Shown here: one piece after another, positions 35,842 to 45,617 of the stretch
Layout of the letters: each line of letters starts with the position of its first letter
Position numbering within the stretch: position 1 is the first letter of the stretch
From: Streptosporangium album
Lineage (GTDB): Bacteria > Actinomycetota > Actinomycetes > Streptosporangiales > Streptosporangiaceae
Length of the DNA stretch: 64,000 nucleotides
Direction of reading: 5' to 3'
Assembly: GCF_014203795.1 (NCBI RefSeq)
Contig: NZ_JACHJU010000003.1
Coordinates: 186,001 to 250,000, forward strand
Position numbers and translations under genes: made by a program
Notes under the pieces: model-generated
Databases searched by the model: none
Told to the model about the DNA's origin: nothing
What the model saw: the letters and a program-made list of their open reading frames with translations, nothing else

Positions 35842-36274
35842 GACTTCGAGGTGTCCTAAAAGAAAACTTCATCCCCCTGAGACCACGTTGCGGCAGCGAT
35901 CTCCCTCCTCGAAACGATCTTCGGACGCCATGCCCGCCCGGGCGGGCATAGCCCGTTCCAGAACCGCACGGCATCGCCCTCCTCCCTTCACCCGACGGCA
36001 ACAGCCGTACTGAACAGGCATTGTCCGTAAATCCCGTAATTCACAGCAAACTGTGAATTTCACACTATTGACGAATATATTGACTACCTCGCCTGTATGG
36101 CGTCAAATGCCTTTCAGTCCCACTATTACCAGCGAGTCTCTCCGCCCGGCATTTCACCATCGCAGGCGCGCGGCGTGCGTGAACGTGCTGATGAGTCTCG
36201 CGTCCAGGCAGTTCGACGGACCACGATCACCCCCCAAAGAACTCGTGGCCGTCGCTCATCAGAAGGAGTACCGC
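35842..36274. other. Divergent promoter region between two secreted-enzyme genes
   Basis: About 430 bases with no credible gene. It contains a G/C palindrome at 35930-35949 (20 bases, perfect) and the AT-rich inverted repeat at 36038-36059 described separately. Base composition drops sharply between 36020 and 36110, where the M4 protease promoter must lie. Confidence 0.55.
36038..36059. promoter_or_regulatory. Perfect inverted repeat upstream of the M4 protease gene
   Basis: AATTCACAG (36038-36046) and CTGTGAATT (36051-36059) are exact 9-base arms separated by CAAA. The element lies about 215 bases upstream of the M4 protease start in the most AT-rich part of the divergent gap. Size and symmetry fit a dimeric repressor or CRP-like site (TGTGA-type half-sites), but the regulator is not in the window. 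Confidence 0.5.
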
Positions 36275-38686
36275 GTGAAACGCTCTGTCGCGTTTGCGCT
36301 AGTGACCACGGCGACAAGCATGCTCGTGGCACTGTCAACCGCATCGGCGGGAGCCTCCGGGCTGACCGTCCTCGCCCCGTCGATCGCACCCCCCGACTCC
36401 CCCGCGCAGTCCGCCGACCGCCTGGTCGAAGCCGAACCGGCCGTCCTCCGGGCCTCGGCCAAGGACCAGTTCCTGCGTCACAGCACCATCGCGGGCAAGG
36501 GAGGGCTCACCTACGTCTCCTACACCCGCACCTACTCCGGTCTGCCGGTCTACGGCGGCGACTTCGTCGTCGTCACCAACCCCAGTGGCGGCGTGCTGAG
36601 CACGTCGATCGCCCAGACCGACACCCTGAACGTCGCGACCACCCCGAAGATCGAGGCGCAGAGGGCCGCGGAGATCGCCAAGGCCGAGATCACCGACGCC
36701 GCCGAGGTGTCCGAGCCGAAGCTGTCGGTGATGGCCGAGGGCTCCGGACGGCTCGCCTACGAGGTCGTCGTGAGCGGCACGGACAAGGGCCACGAGAGCA
36801 AGCTCCACGTCTTCGTCGACGCGCTGACCGGCGGGATCGCCGAGAAGTCCGACGAGGTCAAGGAGGGCCAGGGGTCGAGCTACTACAACGGCCCGGTCAC
36901 CGTCGGCACCACCCAGTCCGGTTCGACGTACTCCATGACCGACCCGGCCCGCTCGGGCCTGCGCTGCGGCGGTCAGGGCGGCACCGCCTACACCGGGTCC
37001 GACGACAGCTGGGGCAACGCCACGGGCACCGACCTGGAGACCGCCTGCGTCGACGCGCTCTACGCGGTGGGCAAGGAATGGGACATGCTGAGCGCGTGGC
37101 TCGGCCGCAACGGCATCAACGGCACCGGCGGCGGCTTCCCCGCCCGAGTCGGCCTCAGTGACGTCAACGCCTACTGGAACGGCAGCTACACCAACTTCGG
37201 CCACTCGCAGGACAACCAGCGTCAGGCGACCCCGATCGACGTGGTGGCCCACGAGTTCGGTCACGCCATCTTCCAGACGACGCCCGGCGGCTCGACCGGC
37301 AGCAACGAGAAGGGCGGGCTCAACGAGTCCACCGGCGACATCTTCGGAGCGCTGACCGAGTTCTACGCCAACGAGCCGGCCCAGTACGACCCGCCGGACC
37401 TCAGCGTGGGCGAGGAGGTCAACCTGGTGGGCAGCGGGCCGATCCGCTACATGCACAAGCCGTCGCAGATCTCCGGCCACCCCGACTGCTACTCCTCCTC
37501 GGTGCCGAACCTGGAGGTGCACGCGGGAGCCGGTGTCCAGAACCACTGGTTCTACCTGCTCTCCCAGGGCACGAACCCCACCAACGGCCAGCCGGTCAGC
37601 CCGACCTGCAACAGCTCCACCGTCACCGGGGTCGGCATCCAGAAGGCCGGTCAGATCTTCATGGGCGCGCTGCAGCGCAAGACCACGACCTGGACCCACC
37701 AACTCGTCCGCAAGGCGTCGCTGGAGGCCGCGATCCAGCTCTTCCCCGGCTCCTGCACCGAGTTCGAAACGACCAAGGCGGCATGGACGGCGGTCAACGT
37801 CCCCGCGGCGACGGGTGAGCCCACCTCGTGCTCGGCGGGCAACGACTTCTCCCTGACGCTCAACCCGACGTCGGCGAACGTGCAGCCCGGTCAGCAGGCG
37901 ACCACGACGGTCGGCACGCAGACCACTTCGGGCAGCGCGCAGAGCGTGACGTTCTCGGCGTCCGGCCTGCCCTCGGGCGCCACCGCCTCCTTCAGCCCGG
38001 CCTCGGTGACCTCCGGCGCCTCCTCCACCCTGACGGTCTCGGTCCCTGCGGGCACGGCGTCCGCCACGTACAACGTGATCGTCACAGGTGACGGGACCAG
38101 CGTCGACAGGACGGCCACCTTCGCCCTCACCGTCGGCCCCACGAGCGACGTCGTCTTCAACGACACGTTCGAGACCAGCCTCGGCTGGACCACGAACGCG
38201 AGCGGCACCGACACCGCCACCATCGGCGCGTGGGAGCGCGGTGACCCCGCCGCGACCACCTCCGCCGGGACGGGCCTGCAGCTCGGCACCACCGTCAGCG
38301 GGACCAACGACCTGGTCACCGGCCGCCTGGCGGGCACCGCCGCGGGCGACTACGACGTCGACGGCGGCCTGACGAGCATCCGCTCGCCGGAGATCGCGCT
38401 TCCCACCGGCACGCTGACGCTGTCGCTCTCCTGGTACCTCGCCCATCTCAACAACGCCAGCAGCAGCGACTACTTCCGGGTCCGTGTGGTGTCCGGCACG
38501 ACGAGCACCGTGGTGTTCCAGCAGCTCGGCGCCGCCTCCAACCGGGTCGGAGCCTGGCAGACCGCCACGGTCAACCTGTCCGGCTACGCCGGGCAGACCA
38601 TCCGCCTGCTGATCGAGGCCGCCGACGCCTCGACGGCGAGCCTCATCGAGGCCGGAGTCGACGACGTGAAGATCACTAAGTCCTGA
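36275..38686 (+). CDS. Secreted M4 (thermolysin-like) metalloprotease with C-terminal beta domains
   Basis: The 803-residue preproenzyme begins at GTG 36275 behind AGAAGGAG; the signal peptide is RSVAFALVTTATSMLVALST. An FTP propeptide follows (TYVSYTRTYSGLPVYGGDFV), then the M4 catalytic domain with HEFGH at 326-330, the third zinc ligand Glu 351 (GLNESTGD) and the catalytic His in EVHAGAGVQNHWFYLL. Residues ~585-680 form an Ig-like domain and the rest a jelly-roll module of the proprotein-convertase-P or MAM-like type (VFNDTFETSLGWTTNASG). It would degrade extracellular protein. A long frame extends upstream to 36053, but it lacks a start signal and reads through AT-rich promoter DNA. Confidence 0.93.
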   Translation: MKRSVAFALVTTATSMLVALSTASAGASGLTVLAPSIAPPDSPAQSADRLVEAEPAVLRASAKDQFLRHSTIAGKGGLTYVSYTRTYSGLPVYGGDFVVVTNPSGGVLSTSIAQTDTLNVATTPKIEAQRAAEIAKAEITDAAEVSEPKLSVMAEGSGRLAYEVVVSGTDKGHESKLHVFVDALTGGIAEKSDEVKEGQGSSYYNGPVTVGTTQSGSTYSMTDPARSGLRCGGQGGTAYTGSDDSWGNATGTDLETACVDALYAVGKEWDMLSAWLGRNGINGTGGGFPARVGLSDVNAYWNGSYTNFGHSQDNQRQATPIDVVAHEFGHAIFQTTPGGSTGSNEKGGLNESTGDIFGALTEFYANEPAQYDPPDLSVGEEVNLVGSGPIRYMHKPSQISGHPDCYSSSVPNLEVHAGAGVQNHWFYLLSQGTNPTNGQPVSPTCNSSTVTGVGIQKAGQIFMGALQRKTTTWTHQLVRKASLEAAIQLFPGSCTEFETTKAAWTAVNVPAATGEPTSCSAGNDFSLTLNPTSANVQPGQQATTTVGTQTTSGSAQSVTFSASGLPSGATASFSPASVTSGASSTLTVSVPAGTASATYNVIVTGDGTSVDRTATFALTVGPTSDVVFNDTFETSLGWTTNASGTDTATIGAWERGDPAATTSAGTGLQLGTTVSGTNDLVTGRLAGTAAGDYDVDGGLTSIRSPEIALPTGTLTLSLSWYLAHLNNASSSDYFRVRVVSGTTSTVVFQQLGAASNRVGAWQTATVNLSGYAGQTIRLLIEAADASTASLIEAGVDDVKITKS

Positions 38687-38698
38687 CCCCCGGTCCAC

Positions 38699-38735
38699 CC
38701 GCGGCCCCGGCTCCCACCAGGAGCCGGGGCCGCGG
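38699..38735. terminator. Rho-independent-type hairpin after the M4 protease gene
   Basis: A 16-base G/C-rich stem (38699-38714 with 38720-38735) encloses the loop CACCA, 12 bases after the protease stop. The following sequence up to 39054 (about 320 bases) holds no gene that I can support and should contain the promoter of the alcohol dehydrogenase. Confidence 0.82.
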
Positions 38736-39054
38736 CGTGATCAGCCGCTCGCGCGACACCTCTGTGGCTTCCTGCCTCACCGGCCTGAGCCACCGAGATG
38801 GTCTTACCGGGTCTCCGGCTTTCGAGTCCTCAAGAACTCCGTTCCCGCCCGCACACCCGGTCCGGCGGTGACACGGGACCGGCCGGGCGCGTCGCCCCGG
38901 ACCGTCCTGCGCAAACCCCTGTTCCCCCTTCCTCCGAACGCTGCTCTAGTGTTCTGAATCATCCGTCCGCAACGGTGTCGCGACATCCAGGCGGACGGGA
39001 CCCGGCATGGGCACACCGGCCTGCTGTGCCCCGTGTCCCCCTGGAGGGCTGGAC

Positions 39055-40068
39055 GTGAGAGCGTTTGTCATCACCGGCCCGCGCCGGTCCGCGGTGCGCG
39101 AGGTCGACCCGCCGGTCCCGGGCTCCGGCCAGGTCGTCGTCGACGTGGAGCGGGCGGGGGTGTGCGGCACCGACGCCGAGTTCTTCTCCGGCGAGATGGA
39201 CTACCTGCGCCGGGGCCACGCCCGCTATCCGATGCGCATCGGGCACGAGTGGTGCGGGACCGTCTCCGCCGTGGGCGACGGCGTCGACCGGAGCTGGATC
39301 GGCCGGCGGACCACGGGCGACACCATGCTCGGCTGCGGCCGATGCCGTCGCTGCCTCACCGGGCTGCAGCACGTGTGCGAGGACCGCTTCGAGATCGGTA
39401 TCCGGGGCGGATGGCCCGGCGCCCTGGCCGAGCAGCTACTGGTCCCGGTCACGGCGCTGCACGCGCTGCCGGACACGGTCGACGCGGTGGCCGGTGCCCT
39501 CGTCGAGCCGGGCGGCAACGCGCTGCGGGCCGTCGAGGGCGCCGCCCTCGAGCCGGGGGCCAGGGTGCTGGTGCTCGGCCCGGGCACGATCGGCCTGCTC
39601 GCGGCCCGGTTCGCGGTCGCCCTCGGCGCGGAGGTGCACGTCCTGGGGCTCTCGGAGCCGTCGCTGGAGTTCGCCCGGGCGCTCGGGGTGCACGGGGCGT
39701 GGACCGGCGAGCGGCTTCCCTCCCTCGCCTTCGACGCCGTCATCGACGCCGCCACCTCCCCCGACCTCCCCGCCCGCGCCCTCGATCTGGTGGAGCCGGG
39801 CAAGCGGGTGGTCTACATCGGCCTGGCGGCGACTCCCAGCACCGTCGACACCCGGACCATGGTGCTCAAGGACGTCACGGCCGTCGGGGTCCTGAGCGGT
39901 TCGGCCGGCCTCGCCGGCGCGATCGAGCACTACGCCTCGGGGACGGTGGACCCCCGGCCGCTCGTGGCCGCCACCGTCGGGCTGGACGGCGTGGGCGGCG
40001 TCCTGGCGGGGTCACGTCCCACCGGTTCGGGCCCGGGCCCCAAAATCCACGTGGACCCGCGTCTGTGA
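39055..40068 (+). CDS. Zinc-binding alcohol/sorbitol dehydrogenase-like oxidoreductase (MDR family)
   Basis: The 337-residue enzyme has the MDR layout: a GroES-like catalytic domain with the zinc-site GVCGTDAEFFSG and GHEWCGTVSAVG, the structural-zinc cysteines CGRCRRCLTGLQHVC, and a Rossmann domain with GPGTIGLLAA. It would oxidise a sugar alcohol or polyol with NAD(P); the substrate is unknown. The GTG at 39055 has CTGGAGGG just upstream; the longer frame from 39007 adds an unconvincing Cys/Pro stretch. It appears to be monocistronic. Confidence 0.9.
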   Translation: MRAFVITGPRRSAVREVDPPVPGSGQVVVDVERAGVCGTDAEFFSGEMDYLRRGHARYPMRIGHEWCGTVSAVGDGVDRSWIGRRTTGDTMLGCGRCRRCLTGLQHVCEDRFEIGIRGGWPGALAEQLLVPVTALHALPDTVDAVAGALVEPGGNALRAVEGAALEPGARVLVLGPGTIGLLAARFAVALGAEVHVLGLSEPSLEFARALGVHGAWTGERLPSLAFDAVIDAATSPDLPARALDLVEPGKRVVYIGLAATPSTVDTRTMVLKDVTAVGVLSGSAGLAGAIEHYASGTVDPRPLVAATVGLDGVGGVLAGSRPTGSGPGPKIHVDPRL

Positions 40069-40297
40069 TCGGCTCCCGCCCGGCGCGGATGTGACAGCGA
40101 GGGCCCCGCCTGCGGGCGGGCGCCCCGAACGTGTGGATCCCCGCGTCCGGCGACGGGGATCGGGCCCGCACCGCCGGCGTGGAAAGTCTCCAACGATCTT
40201 TTCTGTCGAGCCCCGCGGTCCCGTCATCCCCGTCTCGTCTGGCGGTCGACGCTCTCGTCTGCCCCGTGCCGCAGGCAGTCGCGCGTCGCGAAACATC

Positions 40298-40321
40298 GCA
40301 ACGACTCACGAGAGTCGCTGC
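40298..40321. promoter_or_regulatory. Inverted repeat in the 417-base gap before the GH87 gene
   Basis: GCAACGACTC (40298-40307) and GAGTCGCTGC (40312-40321) form 10-base arms with one mismatch around ACGA. The site lies about 165 bases upstream of the glucanase start. The gap 40069-40485 holds no gene that I trust. Sugar-responsive LacI-type operators have comparable size, so a catabolic repressor site is possible. Confidence 0.4.
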
Positions 40322-40485
40322 AAGAAATCATGTGCTACCCGTAGCCACACAGCAAGATTACGAAACTATTTCGCAGGGCTCTTGTGGAACGGGGTATGGG
40401 GGTCCTAATGTCACCTCACCCTCATGGCGTTCGCTCCGCCTCGAGCGTCTCCAGGCGTTCACCCCCCGAGAGAAACGAGCATGCG

Positions 40486-42555
40486 ATGGCACGGAGCATC
40501 ACAGGAACTGTGGCGAGGTGGTCCGGCAGGCCACCGCAGAGGGCATCGGTGGCGGTCGCGGCGGTGATCGCGGCCTCCGTCGGTCTCGGCGTCGTGCCCG
40601 GCGCCCCGGCCCTCGCCGGCACCGGCACGGGCGGAGCCCCGGCCCCCGTGGTGACGCGCGCCGCCCTCGACCCGTCGCTCGTCGCGGGCCGGGGCGCCAA
40701 CGTCGCCTTCTCCGAGCAGGAGGCGGAGAACGCCACGACGAACGGCACGGCCATCGGCCCGGACCGCACCGCGTACACGCTGGCGGGAGAGGCGTCCGGC
40801 CGTAAGGCGGTCAGGCTGACGCCGGGACAGCACGTCGAGTTCACGCTGCCGAAGACGGCCAACGCGATCACCGTGCGTTACAGCATTCCGGACGCTCCCA
40901 ACGGCGGCGGCATCACCGCGCCGCTGAACGTCACGGTGAACGGCGGGGGCAAGAAGGTCATGACCCTCACGTCGCAGTACGCGTGGCTGTACAACCAGTA
41001 TCCGTTCACGAACGATCCGAACGCCGACCTGCTGCACCCCGACTGGTGGATCACCGAGTGCGCCTGCGTGCCCAACGCCACGACGCCCGGCCCGACGATC
41101 ACGAAGCCGTTCCGCCCGACCCACTTCTACGACGAGCAGCGTCTCCTGCTGGGCAGGACGTACCGCGCGGGTGACAAGGTGCGGCTCACGGTCCCGGCCG
41201 GGAGCAACGCGGCGTGGACGGTCATCGACCTGCTCGACTCGGAGCTCGTCGGCGCGCCGCACGTCAGGCTCCTCGCGGCGAACGTGCTGGCGTTCGGCGC
41301 AGACCCGCTCGGCCGGCGCGACTCCGCCGACGCGATCGACAGGGCGATCGCCTCCGCGAAGCGCAGCCACCTCAAGGTCTACATCCCGCCGGGCGTCTAC
41401 CAGGTGAACCGTCACATCGTCGTCGACGACGTGACGATCGAGGGCGCCGGCAGCTGGTACACGACCGTCAAGGGCAAGGAGGTCGCCCTCGGCGCCCCGG
41501 CCCCCGACGGCTCGGTGCACACCGGCGTCGGCTTCTACGGCAAGGACGCGTCGGCCGGCGGCAGCAGGAACGTGCACCTGTCCGGCTTCGCGATCGAGGG
41601 TGACGTCCGCGAGCGCATCGACACCGACCAGGTGAACGGCATCGGCGGGGCGCTGAGCGACTCGACCGTCGACGGCCTCTACATCCACCGCACCAAGGTG
41701 GGCATGTGGTTCGACGGGCCGATGAAGAACCTGAAGATCACGAACAACGTCATCGTCGACCAGATCGCCGACGCCCTCAACTTCCACGGCGGCGTCACGA
41801 ACTCGGTCGTGTCGAACAACTTCACCCGCAACACGGGTGACGACGGCCTCGCCATGTGGTCCGAGAAGATCGCCAACGCCGGCAACACGTTCGACCACAA
41901 CACCGTGCAGACGCCGACCCTCGCGAACGGCATCGCCGTCTACGGCGGCACCGACAACACCGTCTCGAACAACCTCGTCGCCGACCCGATCCGTGAGGGC
42001 AGCGGCATCCACGTCGGGTCCCGCTTCGGCGCCGAGGCATTCGCCGGGCACCTGTGGATCACCGACAACACCACGGCCCGGGCCGGCACGTACGAGCTGA
42101 ACTGGAACATCGGCCTGGGAGCCATCTGGTTCTACGCGCTCGACAAGAACATCGACGCGGACGTCCAGGTGGTCGGGAACCACTTCCTCGACAGCACCTA
42201 CAACGCGATCATGCTGGTCAGCGACTGGCCGGTGAAGGACCTGTACTCGATCACGAACGTCCACTTCAAGGACATCAGGGTCGACGGTACGGGCACCTCC
42301 GTGGTCAGCGCCCGCGTGAAGGGGTCCGCGTCCTTCGAGAACGTGGACGCCCGCAATGTCGGCGCGGTCGGCGTCAACAACTGCGGGTCGTTCAACTTCC
42401 CGCCCACCGGCTCGGAGTTCTCGCTGACGGACCTCGGCGGCAACGACGGGGGCGGCACCACCGGGCCCTGGCTCGCCCCGTGGGAGCTGCCGAACACCAT
42501 CACCTGCGACGACCGCCCGCCGGTCGTCGCGCCGCCGGCGCCGTCCCCGTGGTGA
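40486..42555 (+). CDS. Secreted GH87-type alpha-1,3-glucanase/mycodextranase-like enzyme
   Basis: The 689-residue exported protein has a signal peptide (RASVAVAAVIAASVGLGVVP) and an N-terminal carbohydrate-binding-like beta domain (residues ~60-270). A right-handed parallel beta-helix of the pectate-lyase superfamily follows, beginning NVLAFGADPLGRRDSADAID. The segment SNNFTRNTGDDGLAMWSE carries the adjacent aspartates expected of the GH87 active site (mutanase or mycodextranase). It should hydrolyse alpha-1,3-glucans such as those in fungal cell walls or dental-type mutan. I chose ATG 40486 because the signal peptide follows directly and GAGAGAAACGAG lies upstream. Confidence 0.88.
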   Translation: MARSITGTVARWSGRPPQRASVAVAAVIAASVGLGVVPGAPALAGTGTGGAPAPVVTRAALDPSLVAGRGANVAFSEQEAENATTNGTAIGPDRTAYTLAGEASGRKAVRLTPGQHVEFTLPKTANAITVRYSIPDAPNGGGITAPLNVTVNGGGKKVMTLTSQYAWLYNQYPFTNDPNADLLHPDWWITECACVPNATTPGPTITKPFRPTHFYDEQRLLLGRTYRAGDKVRLTVPAGSNAAWTVIDLLDSELVGAPHVRLLAANVLAFGADPLGRRDSADAIDRAIASAKRSHLKVYIPPGVYQVNRHIVVDDVTIEGAGSWYTTVKGKEVALGAPAPDGSVHTGVGFYGKDASAGGSRNVHLSGFAIEGDVRERIDTDQVNGIGGALSDSTVDGLYIHRTKVGMWFDGPMKNLKITNNVIVDQIADALNFHGGVTNSVVSNNFTRNTGDDGLAMWSEKIANAGNTFDHNTVQTPTLANGIAVYGGTDNTVSNNLVADPIREGSGIHVGSRFGAEAFAGHLWITDNTTARAGTYELNWNIGLGAIWFYALDKNIDADVQVVGNHFLDSTYNAIMLVSDWPVKDLYSITNVHFKDIRVDGTGTSVVSARVKGSASFENVDARNVGAVGVNNCGSFNFPPTGSEFSLTDLGGNDGGGTTGPWLAPWELPNTITCDDRPPVVAPPAPSPW

Positions 42556-42787
42556 CGCTCCGCTGGACGCCCATGGCGACCGTGACGCCGCCGGGCGACA
42601 CGGTCACCGATCCGGCGTGCTCGGCACCGTCGAGTACACCGGCTCCGCTCACCCCGGAGACCGTGACCGGCTGGTCGACGAGGGAGACGTGGGAGACGTG
42701 GGCGCCGCGCCCTCGCCGGGGGAACTGGGGGCAGCCTCCGGTCGTTCGCCCTTGTGGTTACGTCACCACAACTGGAGAGAGGTATCC

Positions 42788-43744
42788 GTGGTCTTCAAAC
42801 GGCTGCTGGGAGCCTTCGGCGTCGGAGGTCCCTCGGTGGACACCGTCCTGGCCGTGTCCCGCGTGTCACCCGGCGGGTTCCTGACCGGAGAGGTCAGGGT
42901 CAGGGGCGGCGATTTCGAGGCGGAGATCGAGCACATCAGCCTGGGACTGGTCACCAGGGTCGAGACGGAGCACGACGAGGGCGAGCACAGCGGCCTCGGG
43001 GAGTTCTTCCGCACCGAGATCTCCGGCCCGTTCACACTGGGGACCGGCGAGGAGCGCACCTTCCCGTTCCAGGTGCCGGTGCCGTGGGAGACGCCGCTCA
43101 CCGAGGTCCAGGGACAGCCGTTGAACGGCATGGCCATGGGCGTGCGCACCGAGCTGGCGATCGCCAAGGCGGTCGACAAGGGCGACCTCGACCCCTTCTC
43201 CGTGGCGGCCCTGCCCTCCCAGGAGGCCGTCCTGGTGGCCTTCTCCCGGCTCGGCTTCCACTTCAGGAGCGCCGACCTGGAGACGGGCCACCTGTACGGC
43301 GTGCAGCAGCGGTTGCCGTTCTACCAGGAGATCGAGTTCTACCCGCCTCCGCAGTACGCGGGCCGGATCAACGAGGTGGAGCTGACCTTCGTGGCCGACG
43401 CCGGCACGCTGGACGTCATCCTGGAGGCCGACAAGCGTGGCGGACACGGTTCGGGCCACGACTCCTTCGGGCGCTTCCAGGTGACCCACGAGCAGGCTCT
43501 CCAGATGGACTGGGCCGCCGAGATCACCGCCTGGCTGGACAGCCTGGCCACACGCCATCACGGCACGTCCTACGACGCCTCCTACGGTGGTCACCATGAC
43601 GGCCACCACGGCGGCCACCACGGCGGACCCGGCATGGGTGCGGTCGTGGCGGCCGGAGCCGTGGGCGCCGTCGGCGGGTTCGTGGCCGCCGAGATGATCG
43701 ACGAGATCGGCGACTTCTTCGAGGGCGACGAAGAAGAGGGGTGA
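42788..43744 (+). CDS. Spo0M-like arrestin-fold sporulation protein
   Basis: The 318-residue cytoplasmic protein matches the Spo0M (SpoOM) family: VFKRLLGAFGVGGPSVDTVL, the beta-rich arrestin-like repeats (GGFLTGEVRVRGGDFEAEIE) and FPFQVPVPWETPLTEVQGQP. Family members influence sporulation or cell division in bacilli and are widespread in actinomycetes; the mechanism is unclear. A His-rich segment (about residues 272-288) and a Gly/Ala helix near the C-terminus, possibly membrane-associating, are extra to the Bacillus form. The GTG at 42788 follows GAGAGG. The 232 bases upstream look non-coding. Confidence 0.88.
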   Translation: MVFKRLLGAFGVGGPSVDTVLAVSRVSPGGFLTGEVRVRGGDFEAEIEHISLGLVTRVETEHDEGEHSGLGEFFRTEISGPFTLGTGEERTFPFQVPVPWETPLTEVQGQPLNGMAMGVRTELAIAKAVDKGDLDPFSVAALPSQEAVLVAFSRLGFHFRSADLETGHLYGVQQRLPFYQEIEFYPPPQYAGRINEVELTFVADAGTLDVILEADKRGGHGSGHDSFGRFQVTHEQALQMDWAAEITAWLDSLATRHHGTSYDASYGGHHDGHHGGHHGGPGMGAVVAAGAVGAVGGFVAAEMIDEIGDFFEGDEEEG

Positions 43745-44007
43745 CGAGCAGGGCGGGCCGCTCCGCACGGAACGGAACGGCCCGCCCGTCCACTGCCCTC
43801 GCCCCACGACAACTAAGCTTGCGATTTAAGCAGGTCCGGGTGTTGGTGCAGTCTGGGGCAGATAGCGGCCGATAGTAGGACTATTGCGACATGGCGGGAT
43901 GCACCGGAATGTAACCGTCGTGGTACGGCGTGTCGCGCCCAAGAGAGCGGCCACCATCTCCATCTTCGGTGTTGTCAAGACGCCGGAGACCCGAGAGGTG
44001 GCCGCAG

Positions 44008-45096
44008 ATGCCGACTATCGCAGCAGCGCGCGAGGTGACGGAGCACATTGGGGCATCCGGTCGGTCACATCTTCGTCCCCTGATCGATTTCCGGGCCGGC
44101 CTCCACCGGCTCTTGTGGCGCCGGGCGGACGCGTTGTTCGAGCTCACCGATGCGTTGCTGTGCGCGCAGGGGCCGGTGCGCTCGCCGGTGGAGTTGTCGA
44201 TGGAGCCGGAGTTCCGCCGCGGGCACGGCTCGGTCTACGCCGCTTTGGATCAGGGCCGGATCGACGCGGGCGGGCTGCGGCGCCTGCTGCTCGGGGTGTC
44301 TGCCGCGGCCCGGCCGGGCGAGCCGTTGATGTTCGCGCTGGACGTCACGCCGGACGCGCGGCCCGACGCCGAATATGCCGACGAGCGGGTGATGGTGCAG
44401 GTACGCGGCAAGGGCGGCGACAAGTTCCTGCCCGGCTGGCCCTACAGCCTGCTGGTGGGTGTGCAGTGGGGAGACTCCTCATGGGTGGACCCGATCGAGG
44501 CGCGCCGGCTGCGGCCGAGCCAGGAGCACACCGATGTCACCATCGAGCAGATCACCGGCCTGCTGGCGGACCTGGAGTCGACCGGCCGGCTCACCGGGGG
44601 CGATCCGCCGCCGCTGATCATGCTGGACGCCGGGAACTACGCCACCGACATCTCCCACGCGCTGACCGGTCGGCACGTTCAGGTCCTGGTTCGGCTGCGC
44701 GCCACCCGCGTCTTCTACGCCGACCCCGAACCCCGACGACCTGGCGAAATGGGCGCGGGTAAGCGTCACGGCCAGGAGTTCTCCTGCTCGGATGCGGCCA
44801 AGCGGTATGCCCCGGACATCGACCTGACCGCAGGATCGGCCCGGTACGGCACCGTGAGGGTACGCGCGTGGAAGGGCCTGCATCAAAAGCTCACCCGCAC
44901 CGGTCGCTGGGCCGGTCACCCCGCCGATGAGCGGCTGCCCATCGTGCGCGGTACCGTCCTGCAGATCGTCGTGGACCGGCTGCCCGACGGCCGCAAGCCC
45001 ACCAAAGATCTCTGGCTGTGGCATGCCGGGCCCGTCGAGGTCGACCTCCCTCTCTGTCAGACTCTTGTGAGACATGGGATGAATGAGTCTTCATGA
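44008..45096 (+). pseudogene. IS701-type DDE transposase, N-terminal part
   Basis: The frame opens at ATG 44008 (MPTIAAAREVTEHIG) with GAGAGGTGG upstream and encodes the N-terminal and central part of a DDE transposase, including FALDVTPDARPDAEYADERV and the second-aspartate segment LIMLDAGNYATDISHAL. The native sequence ends at about 45052 (PVEVDLPL), where the IS3 terminal repeat starts; the last ~14 codons to 45096 are read from the inserted element. The missing C-terminus lies at 46647-47069. Confidence 0.88.
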
Positions 45097-45117
45097 TGTG
45101 AAACAGGGCGAGACAGG

Positions 45118-45588
45118 ATGATCGAGACAGTGACGATGACCCTCGCAGACCAGGCCGCCATGAGGGGGCAGGATGGTCTGGTGACCGACGATCGGGTGCG
45201 CCGGCCGGTGCGCCGGACCTTCACCGCCGCCTACAAGGCGCGGATCTTGGCGGCCTATGACGCCCTGCCCGAGGGCAGCCCCGAGCGTGGCGCGCTGATG
45301 CGCACCGAGAAGCTGTATCACTCCCACATCGAGCACTGGCGAAAGCAGCAGGAGAACGGCACACTGGCCGCTTCGACGGGTAAGCCGAAAAAAAGCACGG
45401 AGTCGGAGGAGCTGGCCCGGTTGCGGGCCGAGAACAGAAAGCTCAAGGCCGACGCGGCGAAACTGGAGGCCAAAAACGAGAAGCTCAGCGGCGAACTCGG
45501 GAAGACCAGGACCGCGCTTGATATCGCGGGAAAAGCATTCGCGCTGCTTCGGGACATCTCAAGCAGCGCGGACTCCGACACGAACTGA
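45118..45588 (+). CDS. IS3-family OrfA (helix-turn-helix and leucine zipper)
   Basis: The 156-residue OrfA contains the transposase_8-type helix-turn-helix (RRTFTAAYKARILAAYDALP, HSHIEHWRKQQENG) and a heptad-repeat coiled coil (LARLRAENRKLKADAAKLEA) used for dimerisation. It binds the terminal repeats, and its 3' part carries the slippery sequence from which the OrfAB transposase is made. It begins at ATG 45118, 65 bases inside the left end. Confidence 0.9.
   Translation: MIETVTMTLADQAAMRGQDGLVTDDRVRRPVRRTFTAAYKARILAAYDALPEGSPERGALMRTEKLYHSHIEHWRKQQENGTLAASTGKPKKSTESEELARLRAENRKLKADAAKLEAKNEKLSGELGKTRTALDIAGKAFALLRDISSSADSDTN
45528..45534 (+). promoter_or_regulatory. Programmed -1 frameshift heptamer G_GGA_AAA in IS3 orfA
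   Basis: In the orfA frame the sequence reads G GGA AAA, a textbook X_XXY_YYZ slippery site. After a -1 shift the frame is open through SIRAASGHLKQRGLRHELTR and VIDEHFPE into OrfB without a stop, giving an OrfAB fusion. IS3 elements generally make their transposase by this mechanism. Confidence 0.75.
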
Positions 45589-45617
45589 CTCGGGTCATCG
45601 ACGAGCATTTCCCGGAA

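Noticed and set aside
36335-38698. 787-codon minus-strand frame opposite the M4 protease
   Set aside because: Antisense shadow of a gene with a signal peptide and HEFGH motif.
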